A DNA stretch of 64,000 bases from NCBI RefSeq assembly GCF_048128805.1, contig NC_136000.1, positions 18,907,946 to 18,971,945 on the forward strand, written 5' to 3'. Position 1 is the first letter of the stretch; each line of letters starts with the position of its first letter. This DNA comes from Centroberyx gerrardi (lineage: Eukaryota > Chordata > Actinopteri > Beryciformes > Berycidae). Shown in pieces: positions 53,320 to 64,000 of this stretch. The notes beneath the pieces were generated by a model. The model made no database searches. It was not told the DNA's origin and was given only the letters and a program-made list of their open reading frames with translations. The position numbers and the translations under genes are program-made.

Positions 53320-53460
53320 GAAAAACCCCCGCCCCTCCGCTCGATCAAATCTGCTGAGAGGCCGGGTGGGAGGCGGGGCGGCTGTGTCTCCGAAAGCACA
53401 CAGGTAGAGCGCGTTGTTTGTCCGTGCAGAAATGTCCAAAGGCACTTCAGACACAGGCAG
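53320..53460. promoter_or_regulatory. Isolated GC-rich, CpG-containing patch
   Basis: It contains Sp1-type GC boxes (GGGAGGCGGGGCGG near 53370, CCCCCGCCCCTCCG near 53328) in otherwise AT-rich DNA, with a possible plus-strand donor (CAGGTAGAG near 53401). It could be a CpG promoter for an unannotated transcript, or a chance patch. Confidence 0.25.
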
Positions 53461-55323
53461 TAGGGTCCGTGTGAGTCTGGCTCCTCCATCCAGTGGGTCC
53501 TCATTATTCAAGAGACTAAAGGACAGTGTTCTTCATGATTCACAGCACAACTTTTCCCATCCTTGAAACAGAGTCCTTGTTGGAAAAACCTCGACAGGCC
53601 TTGAGAGACGACTGTAAGTAGTGGCCCAAGATACCAACATGAAGGGTGGCATGGCATACAAGCTACACAGTGAGCTCCATACATATCTGGGCAGTAACAC
53701 AACCTCTGATGTTTTGGCTTTGGATCCTTATTGTGTTGGGTGTCCAATCAGGAGTGAGGATACGGTACAGGCAGTTTCAATTTGAGGGTATCTGTATGTA
53801 ATGATGCATTTTTAAACAATGACAACCGTTATTATACATAGTGCCCCCATTTCATGGAGGCAAAAGTATCTGGACAGATTGGCAAAGACTTTGCAAAGAT
53901 GTTATTTTCAGACAATACTACAATTGCTTTGCTTTCCACTGCACTGCATCCCTATTCAGCAGTGAACTAGACTCTTAATTCGGGTAAATAAAATGTGATT
54001 CAATACGTGTGACGTACACGACGGTCTGCAAGGTATCAAAACGGGCCCAAATCATTGTGCCGAAAAATGTGGACTGGATGTTTCTTCCAATTTTTTTTTA
54101 TTAAACTCTTACAAGTTGGAGACCTTGAGAATTCACTACATGTTCAGAATTTGAACACTTTTCACACCTGGAAACAAAGAAAGTGTACAAAAGCGCTGAC
54201 TTCTTTTAAACTCTTCATCCAGTACAGATGATACCCTCAAACTGAAGCGACGTGTATAAACTTTATTACTGCAGTATTTGGCATCAGCAAGGATCTGAAA
54301 AACACATAAATTTGCCACTGCCAAAATTGCTGAAGCTCACTGTATGACAATAATCTGACATTTTACAACTTTGGTAATTCGGACTTTTACCATACATCAA
54401 CCCATAAGGCCATCTGGCTGTCACATGATTCTAAGCAGTGCATCAGTAGCCCTTCACTGACAGGCTGCACGGCTCTGCAGCAGAGCAGTCCTCAGGATCC
54501 AAAGCATCCCATGCAAACCAACAAGTCACAGGTCAACATATAATGGCTATTAATTTGTAGCTTGTAAAATCTAAGCTGTGCAATTGTAAGCATGGGCAAA
54601 AGATAAGTCTAAATGAGGTAAACTGACTATGGGATCCACAGCTCAATGGCTCATTCACATTCTGACCAATTGCTTCATGTCACAACTCTCTGCATCATGT
54701 AGGGAGTTGGCAATATGTCCACTACTAAATACCTTCTGGAGCAAGTTTCTTGAGTCATGCATGGTATGGGAGTGACAAACACGTTGACAGAAAAAGGAAC
54801 ATCTCTTAAAGTTTAGTATTTCTGGAATGTTAGCTCTGCATAGCTTAATCCCTTAAACAATTTATGCATGACAATCCAGGGTACTTCTGACAAGCACATG
54901 AACTTCTGAAAGACTGTCAGTGCATAACAGAACATGGAAAAAGACTGACATCAAACGAAAACTAAAGCTATGGTTTACCTGCAAGAGATTATAAAGCTGA
55001 CAAACAAGTGTAAAAACACAGACGAACAATTTACTCCAACAATACCAGTCCCATTATGCCACATACCAATGTACAGTATGTACGGAAATATGCAAAAGCT
55101 TAAACTGGAGGACGAAATACTACATGCTACAATTGGTAAGAACTGCGCCAATGGATACTAATGAGGGGCGGTTCTGTTTCTATCACTCCCTGAGTAATCA
55201 CCTCCACCGTTCTCAGATTCAGAGATCAACCTAAAAATAATCTACTGATATAAAGTATTATCACAGATGTGAAATGGGTTCACCGTTCAGCCATTGCTAC
55301 CAAACCTCCATTTCAGCATTTAA

Positions 55324-55650
55324 AGTGCTATTTCACTTTGGTTGAATATTTACAATTTTTAGTGCTCATATCCATAGTATTTCATGAACAGTCAACCACA
55401 ACTGTCTGCTTTCAGGACTCGTCATTAACACTACTAGTTTCATTTTCAAAATACCTTACTGAAGAAGCATACTTCCAACACATTTACAGACAAGGGAAAT
55501 CTGTGCCAGATATTTCCTGCTGTGTACTGAATGTTTAGAGCTAGGGAGGAAAACCCAGGGCAGCTAATGTTGGAGGTTGACAGCTACTAAATTTCTATGG
55601 AACTGTGCATCCCGAAAAATGAAAATATTCAACCTCTGTGAACTATCCCT
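55324..55650. mobile_element. TTAA-flanked MITE, old copy
   Basis: TTAA lies at both borders (55320-55323, 55651-55654). The left arm has GGTTGAATATTTACAATTTTT and the complement of the right arm has GGTTGAATATTTTCATTTTT, preceded by AGNGNTANTTCAC at both ends, so terminal repeats of about 40 bp are still recognisable despite divergence. Confidence 0.7.
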
Positions 55651-56511
55651 TTAAGACCGACATGGCCTGAAGACATGGTGTTTGGAACCATACCGAATAC
55701 TCGCATACAGTACGTTCAAGTTCTGTGTACCAGAGAGGTCGCTGTTGGACTGTTTCTGTGGAAAATGTTCAGATACTGACAGAAGTTAGAGAAAATCTCC
55801 GAGGGGCACGCCATTAGGTGACTCTCAAAGTTAGAGGTTATGGAAGTGTGGTCTGTTGCGTTATACTGGCTACCTACAGTCTTGATCCTGAGGGGTCACA
55901 GAGACGGGCCAGGCTGTCAGTCTCATGTCTTGGGTGTCTTCCTCACATTTTAATTAATTAAAACATACCTAATCAAATTACAACCTTTTAAAAAAAACAT
56001 GAACTGATTCAGTGCAATTTTTTTTTGCATCATCACTCCCATCCTTTGTTCAAGTGTAGATGGAGGAAGGAAATATAAAGAGGAATCCCGAGCCGTTGTA
56101 CAGTCATTTGTTGGGTTCTAATGTTTGGCAGGGGCAAGTCATGACCGGGCAAAAAAAAAAGAAAAAACAAAAGGCCGCACACATTCAGGTGCAACCCTCT
56201 GAGGCCTCTTCACAGAAACAGAGGATGACAGTAGATGTGAGGAAAGCAGTGAGGAACAGCGTTTCAGGACGGGCAGACCGCTGTAAGGCTTTAGAGACAC
56301 AACCTCCGACTGGAAGTGGGAGAGCAGGTGTCCCTTATTGTCATGGAGCCCGCTACCTGTTAGAGCAGCCACCTGAAGATTACACAGCTTATGTGAAAAA
56401 GGTAACTAATAAATAAAAAAAAAACTGTCTTAAAAAAACCAATGCTGCATCTCAAGCACTCATGCTCATAGCCCAAGTGTTTGCCACAGAGCCACGCTGT
56501 AAGACAGGGTC

Positions 56512-59500
56512 CTATAAAGACCAGTGCATCTCCTCAAAGTCCACAGCCTCGCCCAGGTTTGTGTCCGTCTCAAGCAGGCTCATGATCACCGCCATGGCTG
56601 CTTCGTCGTTGCTCAGGCTACCGAGGCCAGGTCCCACCACGCTGTCCAAATCCAGCTGGGAATTCTCCCCTGAGGAGAGAAGGGGCGAGGAAGGAGGAGG
56701 AAGGAATGCAGAAAAACAAAGAAAGGGTGATTGTGAACAGTTGAGCATTAAAATCCAGAACCACACACAATGTAGATAAAATTGGGAGTGTTCAAGAAGG
56801 AATACACCACCGCTAACATCGTTTCATGTGTTTTACAAAAAAGAATCGCATTCACACAGTTGCAGGAAGGTCAGTTCTTTCATGTTCTACTGTCCTACTG
56901 AGGCCCCATTTTACAATAAGCTCATTAGCAGGATCAGAGAGAGTACCCATGAGTGTTTCTCCTCCTGAGAACGGAGCTCCCTGGGGATCATCTTCTGAGC
57001 TGGACTTTCCTGGAATCTCCATATCTATTGACTCTCCATTTGGCACCTAGAGACCAAAAGAGGAGCAAATTAATGACCGAGACAGAGAGCGGCAGACGTG
57101 CCCATGGAACAAATGCATAAACAGAAGACTTACATTGCTGCTGGCTTGACTGTGAGTTTGCGGAGACTTATCCTGCAGTAGACTGAACGGGCTGACATTG
57201 CCACTGGAAGGTGATGAGTTCATCCTGAAGCAGAAACACAGACCAAACTGATGTTATTGATGATATTGGTCCCATCCACAAATACTGTGGGAAACTATAA
57301 TGCCAATTAGAAACATTCAGCAACTTTGACTAAGATATACTGTACATTAGAACAGAAATACAAACCAATGGATTGTAAAAAAAATAAAAAAAATAAAAAA
57401 ATAACTGTAGTTGTAACAAAAAGTTGTTGATAGTATTTGAGGGCATTTTGCCATTTCTCCATAGTCCACTGTTGTTCAATGTAGATGGACAACAAACAGC
57501 AAAAAGGACATGCTCCTTGTCTGACTCCCTCTCTCCCTTATCTCTAACACCGATACAAACAGAAAAAAGGACATGCTCTATTATTGCGACGGCACACCTG
57601 TTATAATCCAGCAGCTCGTTGGCAATCTGGGTCCCTATGCTTCCAGCATAAATCATGGTACCAGGCGTGCTGGAGATTCCTGGGATAATTGGAAGGGACT
57701 TCTTGCCATCTTCTAAAAGAAAGACAAAAACAGGGACAGACATTACTACATTACTATAAAATCAGCATTTGTAAGAAAAAGAAACGTCAGAGATATAACT
57801 GAGGTAGCATCTTTCATAGCTTTTTTAATATTCCATTTCAACCGACCCTCAGAAGTCTTGGGATTGCTTGACTGTTCAGACTTGTTTCCCGACCGACTTG
57901 TTCGACTGTGGTCATACCTTGTCATGGGATGGGAGAACAGATTGTGATGAGCTGATTAATACATATTAATCTCAGCAGCATCAGAGTTAGCTTGGGTACA
58001 AAGATACTGTTAATGTCATGCACAAAGGCTCTGTAAACATCAGGGAATGACTCATGAAGCTTATACTCACGATATGACTGTATTAGTTGACACTATGTAT
58101 TCTACTTCTTTGGTCCAGGGATTTACAAAACTAAACCACTGACTTTGTAGAGTGACAAAAGAGCCATACTTCGTTTTGAACTTATAGCAATTTGTCTCTA
58201 TTTTCTCTTTACTCCGCAGCACTGTGAAAAAAGGGGAGAGTCCAAGTTATAGGATTGAACAGTGGAAAAGAGGACTTTCATACACTGCTATAGAGCATTC
58301 TATCTGGGGAATGGTTATAGCAAGGGTATCATTGTCATCTGCTTAGGGTATAAAACATCGTCAGCAGAGGATCAGTAGAGGAAATAAAATTTGGGAAAAC
58401 CATCAGGATTTTTGGAGACAAAAATACAGCATGTGGAAGCTGGACAAAGCAAAACGGTGACCCATATCAACATGGACAAAGTTTTTCAAATTGCGGTCAG
58501 TGATTTACTTGTAGGTCACCACCGCAACTGTAAATAAGAATTTACGCCTACATGATTACATATCATCTAGGGAGACATGAAAAAAAAACCACTAATAATG
58601 GGCCATAGAAGATTAGATGAAAGACAAATGGATGTGAAGTCACTGAATAATCTAACTCACCTTTCCGATGTCTATCAGCTAAATGCGGTAAGTCGTCTTG
58701 ATGGAAGTACTCATAGCATGATGTCCCAAGCAATTCCTGGGGTAGATAACCGAGAATGGTTGTCGCTCTGTGGAAGAAAGGAGAGGGTCAGTGTTAAAAG
58801 AGTAGAGTGAGTGTTTATGTTATTATAAATCATTTTGTTATAAATGATGAATTGCAAGTAGTTGTTATTTTATATGCTATAAATTTGCAATTCAAATGGT
58901 GAGATCTCATCACTGGGAAAGGTGACGAGAGTGATGCAAGCAAAAAGGAAAATATTTGAAATGTCTCGATAAACAAAACGAGAAGGGACATTTGTGACTC
59001 ATTTCACTTCCTGTATAGAATAGACCTACAAGGAGACTCTTATTATGCAGTGAGAGTACACCAAAACACATACAAGCTGATTATTCATGAGCACCATTAC
59101 TCATTTTTGCTTGCATGCTATTTACTAAAACTAATATTCATGAGTTGTACACGTTTTTTAAGATAATTTTTTAGACAACATATTTGGAATGTCACGCTCT
59201 CACCAATCAACTTAATAGACTCCAGATAATATGATCTCGTTTCAGTACCATTATCAATTTCACAAATGTTATGCCAGATTGTCTTCCAAACGTTTCCAAA
59301 ATCCTGCATCTCTTAAGAAGTACTGAAGGATTTAAAAGGGGGAATCAAGCATAAACAAGATGACAAGCCATTAGCATTCTCATTATTTATACCAAAGCAA
59401 CAAAGCTGTGCACTGCCTGTGGGTCTTCCTAATACTCTGCAACAGGTTTGCCTGCTGCCTGAGAGGGATAGAGCCATACTGACTTCGACTACTGAAGAAC

Positions 59501-62500
59501 TGAATAAACTGCCTTGCTTTTGATAATGACCACAAACTACAACCCCCACCCACCCCCAACTTGAAGGGGATTGTTACCTTTGATCGACAAAGGTGAATTT
59601 GCCATCCATGGCGTAGCGTGTGATGAACTCTGTGGGTTTAACCCGGATCTCTCCATTAACCTGGGGAGATGCGTGGGAGTGGACGCGCCCCACCGCCACC
59701 AGGCAGCTGAAGTGGGAGCTGTCTTTGTCTGTTTCGGCCTCCCCCTCTGCCCCCAGTTGACTGGTAGGCCAGCTGCGCATGTAGCCTGTACAGTGGACTG
59801 TGCAGTACTTCTGGGACTCTGTAGACACAGAAAGGCACCAAAACACACATATATAATATATACTTACATATGCAACTGCAGAACAAAAAATAAAATCATG
59901 ATCTTCTAATTAAACCACTGGGTAATTTCCTTTCCTACCTTTCTTTTTGGAGGTGCTGGCCTGGAATTCCTTCTCTTCCACTTTGACAGAAATCTTGTTG
60001 TACTTCATGCGGCAGAAAAAAGAGCGGCGTGCACCTGAACACAGCCGTGCTGCGCCGACTGGGAGGTCAGCCTGGACCTGCAGACCGGCTGGGGAGAAGA
60101 CAAGAGTGTTAAACGTGCACTCTCACACACAAAAGCACACAATGAAAATGAATGCTTTACTTTTAGCATCTATTAGCCGTTCACGAGGGTATAATTCAGA
60201 AGCTGAAAGCTGCTCCTTCACTTTCCCCATGTCCTTAGGGTGTATGTAATCAAACAGACTCTGTCCAATCAGCTCCGCCTGTAGGAAGAACAAACAACTC
60301 ATCAAACACTTCCAAACAAATAAAGTCCCTTTATTGATAAGAAAAAGTCAACATCATTCTGGGCCTGAAGCAATTCCTGCTGACAAATGTAATACTGCAT
60401 TGATTATCAGCCCCGAACACACCAGGCATGGAGCGTACGCACGCGAGTCGCAGCGGGGAAAACACACGGGGAGCATATTTCTACATTCGGTCCTGCAGCT
60501 TTCCCTGAGGAAAATGTACTACATGCAGGTGAAATATCCCATTATCCCAATAATTGAAAATAGGATACACCTACATTGTATTGTGCTCCGGCACCCCAGC
60601 CAGTAGCATCCTACTTTTTCCACTTTGGTGATTAATTGTATATATACTTAAATCAACTATATCTTCTTCTTTCATCATAGACTCTCATGCATCAAAGCAG
60701 TCACGTGTATTTGTTTAGGGTTTTTTTTTTTAGCCAGTGTTGTGATTATCTTTGAACAAGCCTGTAGGACTCATCAGGGCTCAAAATTAACTTTTCCAAT
60801 GAAATATATCCCAATCTCCTTTCAAAACAGTGGTCACAGTTTAGAGCCCTGCCTATATCTATAATAAATTTGATCCATCCATCTATCTATCCATCTATTG
60901 AAATAGTAGCCTAAATACAATATGTACTTAACATCTATTCTTATTTATTTTAGTGATAATTAAATAACAGACCCAATCATTTGGCATGTGATATTTAAAA
61001 AGTAGATACGACGTTCATCATCCCACGACTATTAATCAACTTCTGTAGTGATACAGGTCCGCGCATCACACCATGACTAGTGTGTTCTCTCTCTAGTCCA
61101 TTAACACGGGTGCCAAAAGGACGGCCACAATGTGTCTGGTGTGTCCAGGGCTTCATATGAAAAAGATGTTGCACCCCAAAGAAATAGTAACAAACATAGA
61201 AGTGTTACCCGACTATAGTTTAACATCTTCGTGACGGACTCTGAGACAAAAACTATTTTTCCACGATCACAGCCCACTACAAACAGGAAGCCATCTGCAG
61301 CCTGCACAACAGAGAAACGAGGGAGGAGGCATATCATGACATGGTCAAGACAAAAGTAAAAGAGGAATATAGAAGAATAGCGCATTTTCTTAAAATTAAA
61401 TGGAAGCATTTCAATAGATTACCATGAAAATTCACAGTGCATTATAGCACATTCTGCTTTTGACACTAGTTGTAAGGAGAGCAGCCTGGCCAGTGATTCA
61501 GCTAGATGAGATGAGTTGCACTGAAGCTTGAGTATCTTGAGGCTTCTCAGTAGCAGCTGGTTTCATACCCAACACTGCTTTACTTTGTAATACTAACCAT
61601 GTATTTCACATTATGAGTGAGTATTTTAGAAGAGACTGCATTTACAACTCTGTGCATGTTAAAGGAATAGCTCACCCAAAAATGAAAATTCTGTCATCAT
61701 CTACTCACCCTCATGCCAGTTGAAACACAGGTGAAGTTTGTCCATATAACACACAGGGAGGTTGCCAGCACAACTCCATAGCAGCCTTCTCCAAAACAAC
61801 TGAAATCAGTGGGGACCAGCTCTTCAGAGTTCCAAAAAGACCTACAGTATATTTACACCATAATTTAGTGCCATTCTTAACTACAGCTGATTGATTTGCA
61901 ACAAATAATGGTGTATAGGTCTTTCTAGTCATAGTGTGATTGTTTGGCTGTTTTTGATTTGGAACTCTAAAGAACTGGTCCCCATTGACAGTTGTTTTGG
62001 AGAAGGCTGCTACGAAGTTGTGCTGGCAACCTCCCTGTGTGTTATATGGACTAACAAATTTCACCTGTGTTTCATTTGGCATGAGGGTGTAGATGACAGA
62101 ATTTTCATTTTTGGGTGAACTATTCCTTTAAGAGTTTTGATGTTGAAATGATTTTAAATAGAGAAAAACAAAACGAAAACAAAAAAAAAATGTACTGCTG
62201 TTCAGAAAGTTTTGGTGCTCATTATATACAGCATGTAGTTTCTGAGGAACAGAACCTGCCGTGAAGCATGGGCATGCTCACTGACTGAGGCATTATATGG
62301 CCTGGTCAGCGGCTAATTAATGAATTGGCATTTGACTGAAAAAATGAATTCTGGACTTGTGGGCACAGCTGTCTTTGTCCATGGGATGTTTACCTTTATG
62401 ACAAGGTGTTTGAGCTCCTCATCGGGAAGGAATGAAGGCTTGCACTTGGCTTCAGAAAAAGAGCTATTTGAACCTGGGGAACGGACACAAAATACATTTA

Positions 62501-63743
62501 GATTCTCTTGTGTGCTACAGTGCTGAGTCCAACTTGATATTGCTATAGTGTATGAAGAATTTAATTAACTGCTCTGAATTAATGTATCAGTAAACAAGGT
62601 GAAGGTAGATTTGTTTTAATACCACTGCCCATCGATTGGCTCGGTACCTTTGAGAGATTTGAGGTGCTGCACAGCCATTCTAAGCACGGTGAGTTTGTCC
62701 AGCTTACGGGACATGGGGTTACAAGTAGGAATCATGGCCGACAGCTCGTCAATCAGATTGTTCATTTTGTCTCGTCGCCTCTTCTCAATTTGGCTGTGGG
62801 GCTCCCTTCAGAGAGATGAAGTAAGAAATAGGAGAGAAGATCCACACACATAGGAATAAATTGACTGCTTATAGACAGTCTACATTTATACAAAAGTGTA
62901 GCATACACTAAATTTCTGAGAGCCTAAATGATGGACATTTTAAGTATGACAGTAATACTGCAGGAATGTAGGAATAACTTGTACATGTGGTGGTGGGGTG
63001 TTTAAAACAGGCAAATATACCTGAAGCACTTAATTTTGACATGTTGGTCCTCTCCTTCTGACCTGTAGGACAGACACAGACTAGCATTTAAAATGTACAA
63101 GTGTTTATAACAACATTATGCAAATGCAGAACAGTACACAATAAATGAGTCTGCTCTGACTAGCATGGTACCTGTCTTGGTCATCTTCCATATCCGCATC
63201 GAGAATGGAAGCCAATTTTGTTTCCCTGGGAACAAAGTGCAAGGCTATCAATAGCAGCCAACATGAAGTCAAGGCTCTTCATTTATTAAATCAATTTCCT
63301 ATAAGCCAACTACACACATTTCAGTGTTTCCTCTGTATTCATTTACTAGTGGTGCGCCACCACAGCAAGGAAATTACCACTGCTAGAGAAAATTGGAAAC
63401 TAAAATGTAGCCTTACTGACATCTAAAACTAAACAAAGTGTAGTCCAAATGCATTTTATTATGATGCAAAAAGATTTATTGCACTATACCCTGAACTTGA
63501 AACGCAGCGACAGAAATGGAACAAAACTAGAATTATCCCCCCAAGCACCACAGCTGCATAAAATTACGGAGGAAACACTGCATTTACATGTATACAAACA
63601 CACCCACACTTACTGGTTGTCCATGCTGCCCTTGCGCTTCCTGGGCATCTCCATGCTCAAGGACATGCCAGCGGCTGAGGTTGGGGTCATCAAGCTGGGC
63701 AGAGAGACAGAATGGTTTTGGCTTTCCTCCACCAGCACATCTT
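56512..63743 (-). CDS. bmal2: Circadian bHLH-PAS factor BMAL2 (ARNTL2), 5' end outside window
   Basis: This is the partner of CLOCK/NPAS2 that binds E-boxes. Exons: 63743-63614, 63225-63172, 63062-63021, 62805-62648, 62473-62394, 61301-61209, 60278-60161, 60088-59939, 59818-59578, 58767-58661, 58221-58071, 57917-57847, 57712-57598, 57224-57134, 57046-56947, 56669-56512; 618 residues visible, all in phase, with the first coding exon beyond the right edge. Order: PRKRKG nuclear signal; bHLH ([19 protein letters not shown], with the H-E-R contacts); PAS-A ([19 protein letters not shown]); PAS-B ([28 protein letters not shown]); and a C-terminal activation tail containing [13 protein letters not shown] and ending HWSL. 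BMAL2 rather than BMAL1 is favoured by [13 protein letters not shown], by KPTEFITR, and by the liprin-beta-1 neighbour (as in human 12p11). Confidence 0.95.
61663..62127. mobile_element. TTAA-flanked fold-back MITE with long arms
   Basis: TTAA flanks both ends (61659-61662, 62128-62131). The outer 50 bp are nearly identical inverted repeats beginning AGGAATAGYTCACCCAAAAA. The similarity continues inward for roughly 190 bp per arm (CACACAGGGAGGTTGCCAGC appears on opposite strands in each arm), so almost the whole 465-bp element folds on itself. The TTAA target fits Kolobok- or piggyBac-type transposition. It is in the bmal2 intron 61302-62393. Confidence 0.88.
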
Positions 63744-63934
63744 CTGAAACACGAAACACACAAGACACAATGGGCTGCAACTAGTTGTAAGGGGGTGGGG
63801 ACTGAGTTAATATGCAATAACAGCAATACTTTTCCCTTACACTACTACATGTCCATGCTATAAATTTGTCAAATGAGGCTTAGAAATAAGGGATAAAGAA
63901 ACATAATCATATCAGGGCCCAAATATGATCATTT

Positions 63935-64000
63935 TCACACTGCCTGAAGATGTTTTCAGGTTGAAACGTGTTGTGTGTAAGTTGGTGCCTGAATGCTTTG
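63935..64000. repeat. Fragment of dispersed repeat with GAAACGTGTTG motif
   Basis: CCTGAAGATGTTTTCAGGTTG followed by AAACGTGTTGTGTG matches the motif order of the elements at 50390-50410 and 13095-13130. It runs into the window edge. Confidence 0.4.

Larger units (their letters stand above)
52019..56511. other. Region between GCIP-like promoter and bmal2 stop codon
   Basis: About 4.5 kb without a protein gene. The right part should be bmal2 3' UTR. Minus-strand poly(A) signal candidates are ATTAAA near 55947-55952 and AATAAA near 54106-54112, so the UTR could be about 0.6 or 2.4 kb. A GC-rich patch at 53320-53460 and a TTAA-flanked MITE at 55324-55650 are the only structured parts. Short GTTCAGC-type tandem words occur at 52265-52350. 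Confidence 0.45.

Noticed and set aside
59571-59909. Plus-strand open frame of 112 codons
   Set aside because: Antisense shadow of the bmal2 exon 59818-59578.

Overview
The window is vertebrate nuclear DNA, most likely from a percomorph-type teleost fish. It contains intron-rich genes with GT-AG junctions whose exons join into vertebrate proteins. It also holds many fish-type dispersed repeats: an L2/CR1-like LINE, hAT-like and TTAA-flanked MITEs, and long CA, GA and ATT microsatellites. There is no bacterial, phage, CRISPR or operon-like content, and I recognise no rRNA or tRNA gene. The species cannot be named from the sequence.

Five protein genes were assembled exon by exon, and all lie on the minus strand. 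From left to right they are: (1) polr3b, the second-largest RNA polymerase III subunit (192-15805; 23 coding exons, about the first 903 residues, 3' end off the left edge); (2) a secreted EndoU/XendoU-family RNA endonuclease (16424-20625; 8 coding exons, 313 aa); (3) ppfibp1, liprin-beta-1 (coding 23374-41067; 27 coding exons, 1003 aa, with a probable non-coding first exon near 47282-47450); (4) a GCIP/GCAP-type neuronal calcium sensor (48501-51974; 5 exons, 194 aa); and (5) bmal2/arntl2, a circadian bHLH-PAS factor (56512-63743; 16 exons, 618 aa, with the 5' coding exon off the right edge). Reading phase is continuous across every junction I joined. Three genes look complete and two run off the window.

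The genes do not form one pathway. ppfibp1 and bmal2 are also neighbours in human 12p11, so that pairing looks like ancestral synteny. polr3b and endou lie elsewhere on human chromosome 12. The GCIP-like gene between ppfibp1 and bmal2 has a compact TATA promoter.

The non-coding DNA holds most of what deserves a second look. There are two enhancer-like blocks in polr3b introns, and one polr3b intron carries a CA repeat at its donor and a CU tract before its acceptor. The endou gene has two interchangeable 11-nt first coding exons, and ppfibp1 has an in-frame 33-nt microexon. Two perfect snap-back palindromes lie in ppfibp1 introns, and several MITEs are intact enough to read target-site duplications. 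I did not find a convincing undescribed system; the findings are ranked with that in mind.
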